This document shows positions 15,678 through 24,614 of a DNA stretch of 30,730 nt, piece by piece. The number at the start of each line of letters is the position of its first letter. Position 1 is the first letter of the stretch. Where the stretch lies: positions 1 through 30,730 of the forward strand of contig JAYYEV010000083.1 in the NCBI GenBank assembly GCA_036159515.1. The letters run 5' to 3'. The stretch is from GCA-002727735 sp036159515 (GTDB taxonomy: Bacteria; Bacteroidota; Bacteroidia; Flavobacteriales_D; Parvicellaceae). The notes below the pieces were generated by a model that saw only the letters and a program-made list of their open reading frames with translations, was not told where the DNA came from and did not search any database. A program made the translations under genes and the position numbers.

Positions 15678-17057
15678 ATGAAATCACCCAAAACATTATT
15701 TGATAAAGTTTGGAATAACCATGTCGTTCAAATAGTAAATGATGGTCCATCTGTATTATTCATCGATCGTCATTTAGTGCATGAAGTAACCAGTCCAGTT
15801 GCATTTCAAGGGCTAGAAAACAGAGGTATTCCAGTGCTTTTTCCATCAAAAACATTTGCCACAGCAGATCACAATACGCCTACACAAAATCAGCACCTAC
15901 CTGTACAAGATCCTTCTTCTTCGCATCAACTCAAAACATTAGAAAAAAATACTAAATCACACGGAATTTCATATTGGGGGTTGGGCCATGAGAAAAATGG
16001 TATTGTTCACATTATCGGTCCAGAAACGGGAATTACTCTCCCAGGAACAACTATTGTTTGTGGTGATTCACATACTTCAACTCATGGAGCATTTGGGTCG
16101 ATTGCTTTTGGTATCGGTACTTCAGAGGTTGAGATGGTATTAGCTACCCAATGTTTAATGCAAGTGAAACCAAAGACGATGAGAATTACCATTAATGGAA
16201 AATTATCTCATGGTGTTTCACCAAAAGACGTAGCTCTTTACATGATATCAAAATTGAGCACTTCTGGTGCTACGGGATATTTTGTGGAATATTCTGGAGA
16301 TGTGTTTTCAGCTATGTCCATGGAAGGAAGAATGACGGTATGTAATATGAGTATCGAGATGGGGGCAAGAGGAGGTATGATTGCACCAGATGAGAAAACT
16401 TTTTTGTATTTAAAAAATAGGGAGTTCGCGCCTAAAAATCAAGAATGGGACATTGCAGTTGAACATTGGAAGGAATTGTATTCAGAAAAAGACGCCCAAT
16501 TTGACCTTGAATTTGAATTTAAAGGAGAAGATATTCAGCCCATGATTACTTACGGTACAAATCCAGGCATGGGAATGGATATTAATAAGGCCATCCCAGA
16601 AAATACCAACGTGAAAGCGTTGAATTATATGGGATTTGATAGTAGCGAAAAATTAATTGGTAAGAAAATAGACTATGTGTTTTTAGGAAGTTGTACAAAT
16701 GGAAGGTTAGAAGATTTTCAAGCTTTTGCTCGCGTAGTTCATGGGAGAAAAAAATCTCCAGATGTAACAGCTTGGCTTGTACCAGGCTCTCATCAAGTAA
16801 TAAAACAACTTGAAGTAACCGGAGTGAAGAAAATACTTACTGATGCAGGATTCGAAATCAGAGAACCAGGGTGCTCCGCATGTCTGGCTATGAATGAGGA
16901 TAAAATACCAAATGGAAAATATGCGGTAAGCACATCAAATAGAAATTTCGAAGGAAGACAAGGCCCAGGCTCAAGAACCTTATTAGCTAGTCCATATGTT
17001 GCAGCCGCCGCAGCCATAAACGGAGCAATTACGGATCCAAGAAAATATTTAAATTAG
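15678..17057 (+). CDS. leuC: 3-isopropylmalate dehydratase large subunit
   Basis: The protein has 459 residues and aconitase-family motifs throughout ('LFDKVWNNH', 'GDSHTSTHGAFG', 'MEGRMTVCNMSIEMGARGG'). The [4Fe-4S] cluster ligands are Cys339 ('GSCTNGR'), Cys399 and Cys402 ('GCSACLAMN'). Together with LeuD it isomerises 2-isopropylmalate to 3-isopropylmalate in the cytoplasm. It starts 1 nt after leuA and ends 4 nt before leuD. Confidence 0.97.
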   Translation: MKSPKTLFDKVWNNHVVQIVNDGPSVLFIDRHLVHEVTSPVAFQGLENRGIPVLFPSKTFATADHNTPTQNQHLPVQDPSSSHQLKTLEKNTKSHGISYWGLGHEKNGIVHIIGPETGITLPGTTIVCGDSHTSTHGAFGSIAFGIGTSEVEMVLATQCLMQVKPKTMRITINGKLSHGVSPKDVALYMISKLSTSGATGYFVEYSGDVFSAMSMEGRMTVCNMSIEMGARGGMIAPDEKTFLYLKNREFAPKNQEWDIAVEHWKELYSEKDAQFDLEFEFKGEDIQPMITYGTNPGMGMDINKAIPENTNVKALNYMGFDSSEKLIGKKIDYVFLGSCTNGRLEDFQAFARVVHGRKKSPDVTAWLVPGSHQVIKQLEVTGVKKILTDAGFEIREPGCSACLAMNEDKIPNGKYAVSTSNRNFEGRQGPGSRTLLASPYVAAAAAINGAITDPRKYLN

Positions 17058-17061
17058 AATT

Positions 17062-17658
17062 ATGGGTTATGAACCATTTAAATTATTGAAAACTACAGCA
17101 GTTCCTTTACCAATTGAAAACGTAGATACAGATCAAATCATTCCAGCTCGTTTTTTAAAAGCTACAGAAAGAAAAGGATTTGGAGAAAACTTATTTAGAG
17201 ATTGGAGATATAGAAGTGATAATACGATCATTTCTGATTTTGTACTCAACAATCCAATTTATAAAGGAAAAATTCTCTGTGCTGGTAAGAATTTTGGTTC
17301 AGGATCTTCTAGAGAACATGCCGCATGGGCTATTTATGATTACGGTTTTAGATGTGTAATTTCAAGTTTTTTTGCAGATATATTTAAAAACAATTGCCTG
17401 AATATTGGCGTACTCCCCCTTAAAGTTTCAGAGGAAAATTTAGTTCAAATTTTTGATTTAATATATGCAAATCCCAGTGCTGCATTTGAAATAAATTTAG
17501 AAGCACAAGTGCTGATTATTCCTGAAAAAAATAAAGAAATTTCTTTCGAAATAGATGCGTACAAGAAAAATAATTTAATGAACGGTTTTGATGACATTGA
17601 TTATTTGATCAGTATTAAAGATGAGATTGTATCGTTTTCTGAAAAAATAAAATTTTAA
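17062..17658 (+). CDS. leuD: 3-isopropylmalate dehydratase small subunit
   Basis: The protein has 198 residues, near the normal length. It opens with 'VPLPIENVDTDQIIPARFLK' and carries 'GKNFGSGSSREHAAWA', the small-subunit swivelling-domain signature that binds the substrate. It is the partner of LeuC. It lies between leuC (4-nt gap) and leuB (9-nt gap), so the three are co-transcribed. Confidence 0.96.
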   Translation: MGYEPFKLLKTTAVPLPIENVDTDQIIPARFLKATERKGFGENLFRDWRYRSDNTIISDFVLNNPIYKGKILCAGKNFGSGSSREHAAWAIYDYGFRCVISSFFADIFKNNCLNIGVLPLKVSEENLVQIFDLIYANPSAAFEINLEAQVLIIPEKNKEISFEIDAYKKNNLMNGFDDIDYLISIKDEIVSFSEKIKF

Positions 17659-17667
17659 ACTATTCAA

Positions 17668-18732
17668 ATGAATCTACATGTAGCATTACTACCAGGTGAC
17701 GGCATTGGTCCCGAAGTTATCTCACAAGCGGTAAAAGTATGCAATTCAATCGCTAAAAAATTTAACCATAAGATAGTGTGGGAAGAAGGGTTAATTGGAG
17801 CTGTAGCCATAGATAAAGTTGGTGATCCTTTTCCACCTAAGACGTTAGAAATTTGTAAAAAGGCAGATGCTATTTTATTTGGAGCTATTGGAGATCCGAA
17901 GTATGATAATGACCCAACAGCTAAAGTTCGTCCAGAACAAGGTTTGCTTAAAATGAGAAAGGAATTATCTCTTTTCGCGAATGTAAGACCAACCTTTACT
18001 TTCCCATCCTTAGTTGACAAATCACCTTTAAAAAAAGAAATTATTTCTGGAACTGATTTTGTTTTTTTGAGAGAATTAACTGGAGGTATTTATTTTGGAA
18101 AACGAGGAAGATCAGCCGACCAAAATAGGGCATTTGACACTTGTGAATATGAAAGAAATGAAGTTCAAAGACTAGTTAAAAAAGGATTTGAAATGGCTAT
18201 GAATCGCAGCAAAAAATTGTGTTGTGTAGATAAAGCTAATGTATTAGAAACTTCTAGGTTGTGGCGTGAAACGGTTCAACAAATGGAAAAAGATTTTCCT
18301 GAAGTAGAGGTTTCTTATGAATTTGTTGATGCGGTTGCAATGAGATTAATACAGTGGCCTAAACAATATGATGTATTAATCACATCCAATTTATTTGGAG
18401 ATATTTTAACTGACGAGGCATCTGTGATTACAGGTTCTATGGGGTTAATGCCCTCAGCTTCTTTAGGTAATTCAACTAGTTTATTTGAACCCATTCACGG
18501 TTCATATCCTGAAGTAGCGGGAAAAGATATAGCTAATCCTCTAGCTACAATATTGTCAGCTGCCATGATGTTTAAAGATGGATTTGGATTAGAAAATGAA
18601 TCTTCACTTATAAAAAAAATGGTAGAAAAATCGTTAGCACAAAAAGTGGTTACTCAGGATTTAGCAGCAATGAATAGTTATTCAACTAGTGAAGTAGGGG
18701 ATTGGATTTCAAACGAAATAATGAAATATTAA
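17668..18732 (+). CDS. leuB: 3-isopropylmalate dehydrogenase
   Basis: The protein has 354 residues. It opens with 'LLPGDGIGPEVISQAVKV' and contains 'LRELTGGIYFGKRG', 'DKANVLETSRLWRE', the metal-site region 'SNLFGDILTDEASVI' and 'FEPIHGSYPEVAGKDIANP' near the C-terminus. It oxidises and decarboxylates 3-isopropylmalate to 2-oxoisocaproate using NAD+. As the last gene of leuACDB it completes the leucine branch; the ilv genes that supply 2-oxoisovalerate are not in the window. Confidence 0.97.
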   Translation: MNLHVALLPGDGIGPEVISQAVKVCNSIAKKFNHKIVWEEGLIGAVAIDKVGDPFPPKTLEICKKADAILFGAIGDPKYDNDPTAKVRPEQGLLKMRKELSLFANVRPTFTFPSLVDKSPLKKEIISGTDFVFLRELTGGIYFGKRGRSADQNRAFDTCEYERNEVQRLVKKGFEMAMNRSKKLCCVDKANVLETSRLWRETVQQMEKDFPEVEVSYEFVDAVAMRLIQWPKQYDVLITSNLFGDILTDEASVITGSMGLMPSASLGNSTSLFEPIHGSYPEVAGKDIANPLATILSAAMMFKDGFGLENESSLIKKMVEKSLAQKVVTQDLAAMNSYSTSEVGDWISNEIMKY

Positions 18733-18778
18733 AACTATATTTATTAATATTACTACCGATTAATCATACTCCAATATC

Positions 18779-19357
18779 ATGCTAAGTCATATGTACAAAT
18801 TCATCTTTTTCATTGTAATTGTTTTTTGCCTTAATTCATGTAAGGTTGTTTTCACAAGCGGTCTTAGAGCAAATATTGAAAGGCAAAAGTTAGATATGGA
18901 CAAAATTCAATACTATAATTCTAAGACGATAAATTTAATGAGGGTAGTTTCTGAAAAAGAAACAGATGTAATAGAGGGTAAAGTGACCATAATGAGCGGT
19001 CAAATGATTGAGGAAATCGAAATTAAGAAAAATACACCAGGTGTATTGGTTAAAAAACTTCCTGGAGAAGTTCACATCAAATTTGAACCAGGCAACATGG
19101 AAGATAACTACTTAATATTTAAAAAAGCGGCTGACCAAATCTATTATTTTGAAGCTACAAGCTGGAAGAAAAAGGATCTCATTACAGATGAATCAGGCCA
19201 ATCCGTACTCAGCTCATATAAAGGCAGAGTGGATTATCATGGACACTTGTATAGAACAAACAGCATGTTATCAAAACCTCAACTGATGATTAAAAAGAAA
19301 AGCTCAAGAAATACCGATTATAATAAAAGAAGAGCTAAAGGAGTTAAGGTCAGTTAA
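18779..19357 (+). CDS. Small putative lipoprotein
   Basis: The protein has 192 residues from ATG 18779. An in-frame ATG at 18791 (Met5) gives a more typical lipoprotein signal and may be the real start. The signal peptide ends in the lipobox Leu-Asn-Ser-Cys (Cys21 from the first Met). The rest is Lys-rich and predicted to be mostly beta ('DVIEGKVTIMSGQMIEEIEI'), with a very basic tail. No known domain was recognised. The 46-bp gap after leuB means it could be read from the leu operon, but no functional link is evident. The 3' end overlaps the convergent FAD oxidoreductase gene by 8 nt. Confidence 0.75.
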   Translation: MLSHMYKFIFFIVIVFCLNSCKVVFTSGLRANIERQKLDMDKIQYYNSKTINLMRVVSEKETDVIEGKVTIMSGQMIEEIEIKKNTPGVLVKKLPGEVHIKFEPGNMEDNYLIFKKAADQIYYFEATSWKKKDLITDESGQSVLSSYKGRVDYHGHLYRTNSMLSKPQLMIKKKSSRNTDYNKRRAKGVKVS

Positions 19358-20903
19358 AATCATTTTTTTCAATAATTTTTTTCATGCAGTTAATACCATC
19401 TATTGCGGCTGAAACAATACCTCCAGCATATCCTGCTCCTTCTCCACAGGGGTATAGTCCTTTGATTTGGGTGCTTTCATAACTAATTTTGTCTCTTGGA
19501 ATTTTAACAGGCGAAGATGTTCTAGACTCTGGGGCATGCAGCACAGCATCATTAGTTAAAAAACCAGGCATTTTTTGATTGAAAATAGTAAATGCTTTTT
19601 TAAATCGGTTGATCATAAATGATGGAAAGATCTCATGAAATAAAATACTTTTTATTCCAGGAATGTAGGAGCTTCTAGGAAAATCTGTAGATTTTAAATC
19701 TACCATAAAATCAGATAATCGTTGAGCAGGGACTTGTTGATTTTTACCGGCTAATTCCCAACATTTTTTTTCAATTTTTTGTTGAAAATTTAATCCAACA
19801 AAGCAATCTTTTTCTTGATTCTTATCTAGTTTTTCTGGATCAATAGTCATGACTATACCAGCATTAGCGTAGGGATTATTCCTCTTGGAAGGCGACCACC
19901 CATTGGTCACCACTTCTCCTGGAGATGTGGCACATGGCGCAATGATTCCCCCAGGACACATGCAAAATGAATAAATACCTACATCATCAACTTGTGCTAC
20001 AAGGGAGTATGAGGCTGGGGGTAGATAATCGTCACTTTTTCTCCCCCAATATTGAATTTTATCAATAAGTTCCTGTCTGTGTTCAACCCTGACCCCAAGT
20101 GCAAATGGTTTAGCCTCTAGTTTTATTTGATGATCATCTAAAATATAAAGAACATCTCTGGCAGAATGCCCTGTAGCCAAAATCAAATTAGAGGTATATA
20201 ATCTTTCATTTTCATTAACTATAATTCCTTCAATTTTTCCATTATCAATAATTAAATCTGTCATTTTAGAATTAAAATGAATTTCACCCCCTTGCATCAC
20301 TATTTCTTCTCTCATCTTTTCTATGATTTTGGGAAGTTTATTGGTGCCAATGTGTGGATGTGCATCTATTAAAATATCTTCATCTGCTCCAAAGTGTACA
20401 AACCAACTTAGCACAGTATGAACATCGCCTCTTTTTTTTGATCTAGTGTAGAGTTTACCATCAGAATAAGTGCCTGCACCGCCTTCTCCAAAGCAATAAT
20501 TAGATTCCGGATTTACAGTGCCTTTTTTGTTTAGATCTGCTAGATCCCTTCTTCTATTTCTCACTTTTTTTCCTCTTTCTATGACGATAGGTTTAATACC
20601 TTTAGTAATGGCGTAAAGCGCAGCGAATAAGCCAGCTGGGCCGGCTCCGATAATGGTTACGGATTTTTTTGGATTTGTTTTAAAACTCTTGTAAAGCTTA
20701 GATGGTAATGGAACAGGTACGTCTTTGTAGACGTCAATAGTACATTGAAGTTTGATATTTCTTGCTCTAGCATCTATAGATCTTTTAATAAAACGATATT
20801 GAAAAGGTTCTTCAGTTTTAGTATTCTCAATAATTTTTTTCCGAATTAAAGATTCATTATGGATGTCTTCCGGATTTAACCTTAACTGAATTCTATTAAT
20901 CAT
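19350..20903 (-). CDS. FAD-dependent oxidoreductase of the COG2509 type
   Basis: The protein has 517 residues. About 80 N-terminal residues ('INRIQLRLNPEDI', 'SIDARARNIKLQCTIDVY') precede a dinucleotide-binding motif 'VTIIGAGPAGLFAALYA' (around 83-99). 'FGEGGAGTYSDGKLYTRSK' follows, and the protein ends with 'LYPCGEGAGYAGGIVSAAIDG', a typical FAD-contact motif. This pattern matches the widespread 'uncharacterised FAD-dependent dehydrogenase' family, whose substrate is not known. It starts 21 nt after the stop of the PNGase F-like gene on the same strand, so read-through transcription is possible. Confidence 0.88.
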   Translation of the reverse strand: MINRIQLRLNPEDIHNESLIRKKIIENTKTEEPFQYRFIKRSIDARARNIKLQCTIDVYKDVPVPLPSKLYKSFKTNPKKSVTIIGAGPAGLFAALYAITKGIKPIVIERGKKVRNRRRDLADLNKKGTVNPESNYCFGEGGAGTYSDGKLYTRSKKRGDVHTVLSWFVHFGADEDILIDAHPHIGTNKLPKIIEKMREEIVMQGGEIHFNSKMTDLIIDNGKIEGIIVNENERLYTSNLILATGHSARDVLYILDDHQIKLEAKPFALGVRVEHRQELIDKIQYWGRKSDDYLPPASYSLVAQVDDVGIYSFCMCPGGIIAPCATSPGEVVTNGWSPSKRNNPYANAGIVMTIDPEKLDKNQEKDCFVGLNFQQKIEKKCWELAGKNQQVPAQRLSDFMVDLKSTDFPRSSYIPGIKSILFHEIFPSFMINRFKKAFTIFNQKMPGFLTNDAVLHAPESRTSSPVKIPRDKISYESTQIKGLYPCGEGAGYAGGIVSAAIDGINCMKKIIEKNDFN

Positions 20904-20924
20904 TTTTTGGAATAAAAAGGATAT

Positions 20925-23900
20925 TTATTCATGTAAGAATTTGATGATTTTAGAATGATAATCGTCTGTTGCTTTTATGAAATAGAGTCCTGTGTTTAAT
21001 CCAGAAATATCAAAATCAATTTGTTTGGTAAATAAGCTAGTGTAAACTTCTTTAGCGCGAACTCTTTTGTGTAATGCATCCAACACTTCAACTTCAACTT
21101 GACCTGTAAATCCATTTAGTTCTACATTAATTTTTGAAGTAGCTGGATTGGGGAAACAGCGTAATGAGGAATGCGAATGGTTAAGTTCATCAGATAGACC
21201 ATATCCAACCGTGAAATAATGCGTTATTTGATCTCCAAAATCGGAATCAAACCCTGCTAAAGGTGCCCCGGTTGGTTTCCTTATTTGAAAATATCCTGCT
21301 CCATCATTATTAGCAAAGAAGTTCAAGCCGTCATGATCGGTATCTATTAGATCAATTTTATAACAGCCAGGATCTAATATTAAAGTGTCTTTATAAAGAG
21401 TATTATTTTGAAAACTAATTCTTGAAAAGATTTCATTTCCATCTACATCCGTAACAAAAAGTCTTGTTTCATATCCTGCACCATTAGTTCTAGTCCATAA
21501 TGAAATTTCATTTGGATAAACTGGGGGTGTCTCAAAAGTAGTGGAGTAGTAATTATTTTTCTCATATTCATCGGTAGTTCCGTTTACTTGAGTAATGGCT
21601 ACATGGAATCTTTTACAAAATTGCGCATGGTCCCAAAAAGATTGATCAGGTATTGGTAGCACCACATTTTCAGACTCATCAAAAGATAAGCTTCCGTTCC
21701 ATGTATATTGCTCATGGGGACCACCACAAATCCAATATTCGATGGTTGCATTTTCTAACGTTTGTTCCCCTGTATTTTTAAGTATAATCTCTGGTTGATC
21801 ACACATGGGGTTAAATCGGTTATGATATTCCCATTTATTGGGTTTTATGACGTCTTCTATACTGGCATCGTTTTGAAAGTTATGCGCTCCGTATGAAATA
21901 AGCTGTACAGTAAGTCGGTAATTCCCTTCCATTCCTCCAGAAGTAACTTGCATTCCATAATCTATATTCACCGTGTCACCAGGATTTACTAAATCGGTTA
22001 TTTCATGATCGTAGGTAGTTCCAAACGTGCCTGGACACCATCCAGCTCGATCATAAATCCAAGTTCCTCCCTGTGCAATAACAGGGTTATTGGCACATTC
22101 TTTCCAATTTAACCATTCAAACTCTTTCACTCCATTAATTTTGACATGATGCAATTTTGGACAAAATTCGGCGCAGTTTTGAAATCCACCAAACCAGTGT
22201 CCTGTAGTTCTGGTTTTAATTTTATATTCACTGGCGTTTGGGTTTAAGGGGATATCCACAGGCGGAAGCGAAATATCATTTGCAATATTTGCATGACCGT
22301 AGTCTCCTCTCCAAATGGTTTCCATATCCACTACATCTCTAGGGGGTACGCCCTTGATCATTACAAATTTTAAATCAATTAATTCCTGTTGGTTACCGGC
22401 TCTTATTTCTAAGGTGTCCACAAAAAGGGGAGAATAATCGGTAACATCATATACCCAACGAAACCCCTGAGGACCCAAATCTAATCCTATTCCATAGGGA
22501 GTAACGTAGTTTTGTAGCTGGTGTATTTCTTCTTTATAATTATTAGTCAATACAATATCACTACCAAAATCATTAGAATCGATAATCATTCCTTCACTGT
22601 TATATACATAACCCCAGCCACTTTCAAAACCGTATATGGTATCTAATAATGTTTTTGAAATTCCAGCCACATTCATGTCAACGTATGGCTGAGTTTTAAC
22701 GATGGATAAAGAAGGACCGTAAATAGTATCATAATAAAGTGAAGAATCTATGCTCGAAATATAATTTCCTTGATATAGACGGATAACGGGTCTTAGTGAT
22801 GTAGAAATTACATCAAAGTGGAGTAGTTGAGGATCTGTAATTCCCAGTTCAGGTTGACCAAGTAAGCTTCCATCTTGTTGAAAAGGTCCATAGTCCAAAC
22901 AGGTGTGATTTTGAATATCATCAAAATTATAGGCAACTTTAAGGTATGGGTAATAGGGATGACTTGGAACGATACTACGGTTCATCCAGTTTTTAATTGT
23001 TTGTTGATCTAGGGCTTTATTCCAAATTCTAAATTCGTCAATTTTGCCATCGTATACCCCGTTAAAACCGGAACTAGCTGTACCACCTATCCGAAAGGAT
23101 GAAATACCAGACATTAATCTAGTTTTCCCTGTGCCAGACATAAAAACTTCTCCATTAAGATAAGCAATCATTTCACCTGATTGAACATCTTTAGTGAATG
23201 CCCAATGGTTCCATTTTCCTGCAAAATCATTTAAATTGGCGGATTGATTTATCCTATCATACGACCCCGTCCCATTATTTCCAGCATCCCAATATACGTT
23301 GCTATTGCTCCAGGGTAAGTGACAATTAACTACTCGATATCCATTTTGATCTCTGCCTTCAAATAAATAGCTATTAAATGGCATTTTATTTTCATCACCA
23401 TAACACCAAAAACTTATGGTAATGGCACTATCAATGTCGTTAAAAACGTTGGCAGGAACATCAATAATATCATCATCATTAAAATCAAAATGACCATTGT
23501 GCGATTGAATTAGTCCCATTTGTGTGCTCACAGTATCTGCATAAAGTGTAGAGGATGACGTAGCCGAAGTCTCATAGGTAATGTCTATGATTATATTATC
23601 ATTAGCATTCCAATTTATGGGATTTATAAGAGGGAATATTTGCGTACCAGCGTATGTTTGATGGGTATTTTTTTCATAGATTGTATTCAAATTTAAATTG
23701 TCAAAAACACTGTCGCTGAGCATATTTGAGCTTGTTGTTTTTGCTTTGATATGAATCCGTTTAAGATGGATTCCTGAAGTTGAGAAATCCAACGCAAATT
23801 TGTTAAGCTGTCCTGGGGTTACTCCTTGATTTAATAATTCATTAGCTAGAATCAGTATTTGGGTTCTTCCAGTTTTTTCTTGGCCATTTAAAAAATCGTT

Positions 23901-24335
23901 TGAAACCACCGTTCCATTACCTAAAACACAACTATCCTCGTTGGATGAACTCGTAATGTTTCTTACGTAGTCATAATGTTGATAAATATCATATTTGGCA
24001 TCATTTAAATAGGACAAATTAGGTGGTGTAGAATTACCTAGATAGTAATATGGTGTATTGATGTTTTTATGTTTGAAAAGATTAGTATATGTGGTATAAT
24101 CCCACTCGCCACACGGGTAATTGTCCTGTGTTGTGGCCGCATCGCATTTTAATGTGTAGTACATCAAAATCTTGTGGTATTGATTAGTATCTTTTGGAAA
24201 AATATACCACCCTCTTCTTTTTGTAATATCAGCAAATGATAAAGTTTGAACCGTTATAGTATCTCCTGAGCTTTGACTAAGTCCATAGAGAGGTAAAAAA
24301 AAGCAGAAAGCAATTACAAAAACAGTGTTTTTCAT
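20925..24335 (-). CDS. Secreted peptide-N-glycosidase F-like protein with inserted LamG domain and T9SS tail
   Basis: The protein has 1136 residues and a signal peptide (1-21, 'LYGLSQ'). Residues 26-90 resemble the first half of the PNGase F N-terminal jelly roll, including 'CGEWDYTTY': Asp79 corresponds to the catalytic Asp60 of the Elizabethkingia enzyme (Cys-x-Glu-Trp-Asp). The second half of that domain seems to return only at about 608-665 ('VTPYGIGLDLGP', 'YDVTDYSPLFVDTLEI'). The roughly 515 residues between include a beta domain (about 110-270, 'GRTQILILANELLNQG') and a LamG/concanavalin-like domain (about 275-450, 'KIDEFRIWNKAL'). Residues 670-830 fit the PNGase F C-terminal domain ('CAEFCPKLHHVKING', 'QGGTWIYDRAGWCPG'). 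The end is a type A T9SS sorting domain ('CFPNPATSKINVEL'). It may release N-glycans, but activity is unproven. Confidence 0.82.
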   Translation of the reverse strand: MKNTVFVIAFCFFLPLYGLSQSSGDTITVQTLSFADITKRRGWYIFPKDTNQYHKILMYYTLKCDAATTQDNYPCGEWDYTTYTNLFKHKNINTPYYYLGNSTPPNLSYLNDAKYDIYQHYDYVRNITSSSNEDSCVLGNGTVVSNDFLNGQEKTGRTQILILANELLNQGVTPGQLNKFALDFSTSGIHLKRIHIKAKTTSSNMLSDSVFDNLNLNTIYEKNTHQTYAGTQIFPLINPINWNANDNIIIDITYETSATSSSTLYADTVSTQMGLIQSHNGHFDFNDDDIIDVPANVFNDIDSAITISFWCYGDENKMPFNSYLFEGRDQNGYRVVNCHLPWSNSNVYWDAGNNGTGSYDRINQSANLNDFAGKWNHWAFTKDVQSGEMIAYLNGEVFMSGTGKTRLMSGISSFRIGGTASSGFNGVYDGKIDEFRIWNKALDQQTIKNWMNRSIVPSHPYYPYLKVAYNFDDIQNHTCLDYGPFQQDGSLLGQPELGITDPQLLHFDVISTSLRPVIRLYQGNYISSIDSSLYYDTIYGPSLSIVKTQPYVDMNVAGISKTLLDTIYGFESGWGYVYNSEGMIIDSNDFGSDIVLTNNYKEEIHQLQNYVTPYGIGLDLGPQGFRWVYDVTDYSPLFVDTLEIRAGNQQELIDLKFVMIKGVPPRDVVDMETIWRGDYGHANIANDISLPPVDIPLNPNASEYKIKTRTTGHWFGGFQNCAEFCPKLHHVKINGVKEFEWLNWKECANNPVIAQGGTWIYDRAGWCPGTFGTTYDHEITDLVNPGDTVNIDYGMQVTSGGMEGNYRLTVQLISYGAHNFQNDASIEDVIKPNKWEYHNRFNPMCDQPEIILKNTGEQTLENATIEYWICGGPHEQYTWNGSLSFDESENVVLPIPDQSFWDHAQFCKRFHVAITQVNGTTDEYEKNNYYSTTFETPPVYPNEISLWTRTNGAGYETRLFVTDVDGNEIFSRISFQNNTLYKDTLILDPGCYKIDLIDTDHDGLNFFANNDGAGYFQIRKPTGAPLAGFDSDFGDQITHYFTVGYGLSDELNHSHSSLRCFPNPATSKINVELNGFTGQVEVEVLDALHKRVRAKEVYTSLFTKQIDFDISGLNTGLYFIKATDDYHSKIIKFLHE

Positions 24336-24429
24336 GGTTTTAATGACATTTAATTAAATGATTGTTGTTCATTGTTCTTTTTTTTATCTCCTTTAAAAAG
24401 AAAAAACATTTCTTAAATTTAAAGAAAAA

Positions 24430-24531
24430 ATGATGAAAAATTCATGCTCGTGTAGCTGTGATAATTGTAAAAAAGGAAAATGCAATCAATGTACATGTGA
24501 GTCTTGTACATGTGAGGACTGCAGCTGTTAA
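24430..24531 (+). CDS. Metallothionein-like cysteine-rich microprotein
   Basis: This 33-codon frame begins with two ATG codons (24430 and 24433) and ends at TAA 24529-24531. It encodes 11 cysteines, at residues 6, 8, 10, 13, 18, 21, 23, 26, 28, 31 and 33. From residue 21 they follow a strict alternation of CxC and CxxC. There are no aromatic residues and no His; Lys, Asp, Glu, Asn, Ser and Thr fill the gaps, as in metallothioneins and other small thiolate metal-cluster proteins. No signal peptide is seen, so it should be cytoplasmic, probably binding Cu(I), Zn or Cd. It sits in the gap between the divergent PNGase F-like gene and the GapN-like gene. No exact -7 box was found upstream; TAAATTTA at 24414-24421 differs at one position. 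Confidence 0.7.
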   Translation: MMKNSCSCSCDNCKKGKCNQCTCESCTCEDCSC

Positions 24532-24614
24532 ATTCATTAATTAACATTCCTTTAACAGTGTAAATTTTGATTTTGTTTAGCTTTTTATTAATTTAGTTGA
24601 ACAAAAAATATATT

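Noticed and set aside
15460..15750. Minus-strand frame of 96 codons across the leuA-leuC junction
   Set aside because: It is antisense to two well-conserved enzymes and has no domain features.
24347..24360. Perfect 14-bp palindrome CATTTAATTAAATG 11 nt upstream of the PNGase F-like start codon
   Set aside because: It is almost entirely A/T; a palindrome of this length is expected a few times by chance in 30 kb of AT-rich DNA, and no second copy was noted near a related gene.
24597..24614. TTG at 24597 as the start of the GapN-like gene
   Set aside because: ATG 24615 lies six codons downstream in frame and fits the family's N-terminus; the extra residues add no recognisable element.
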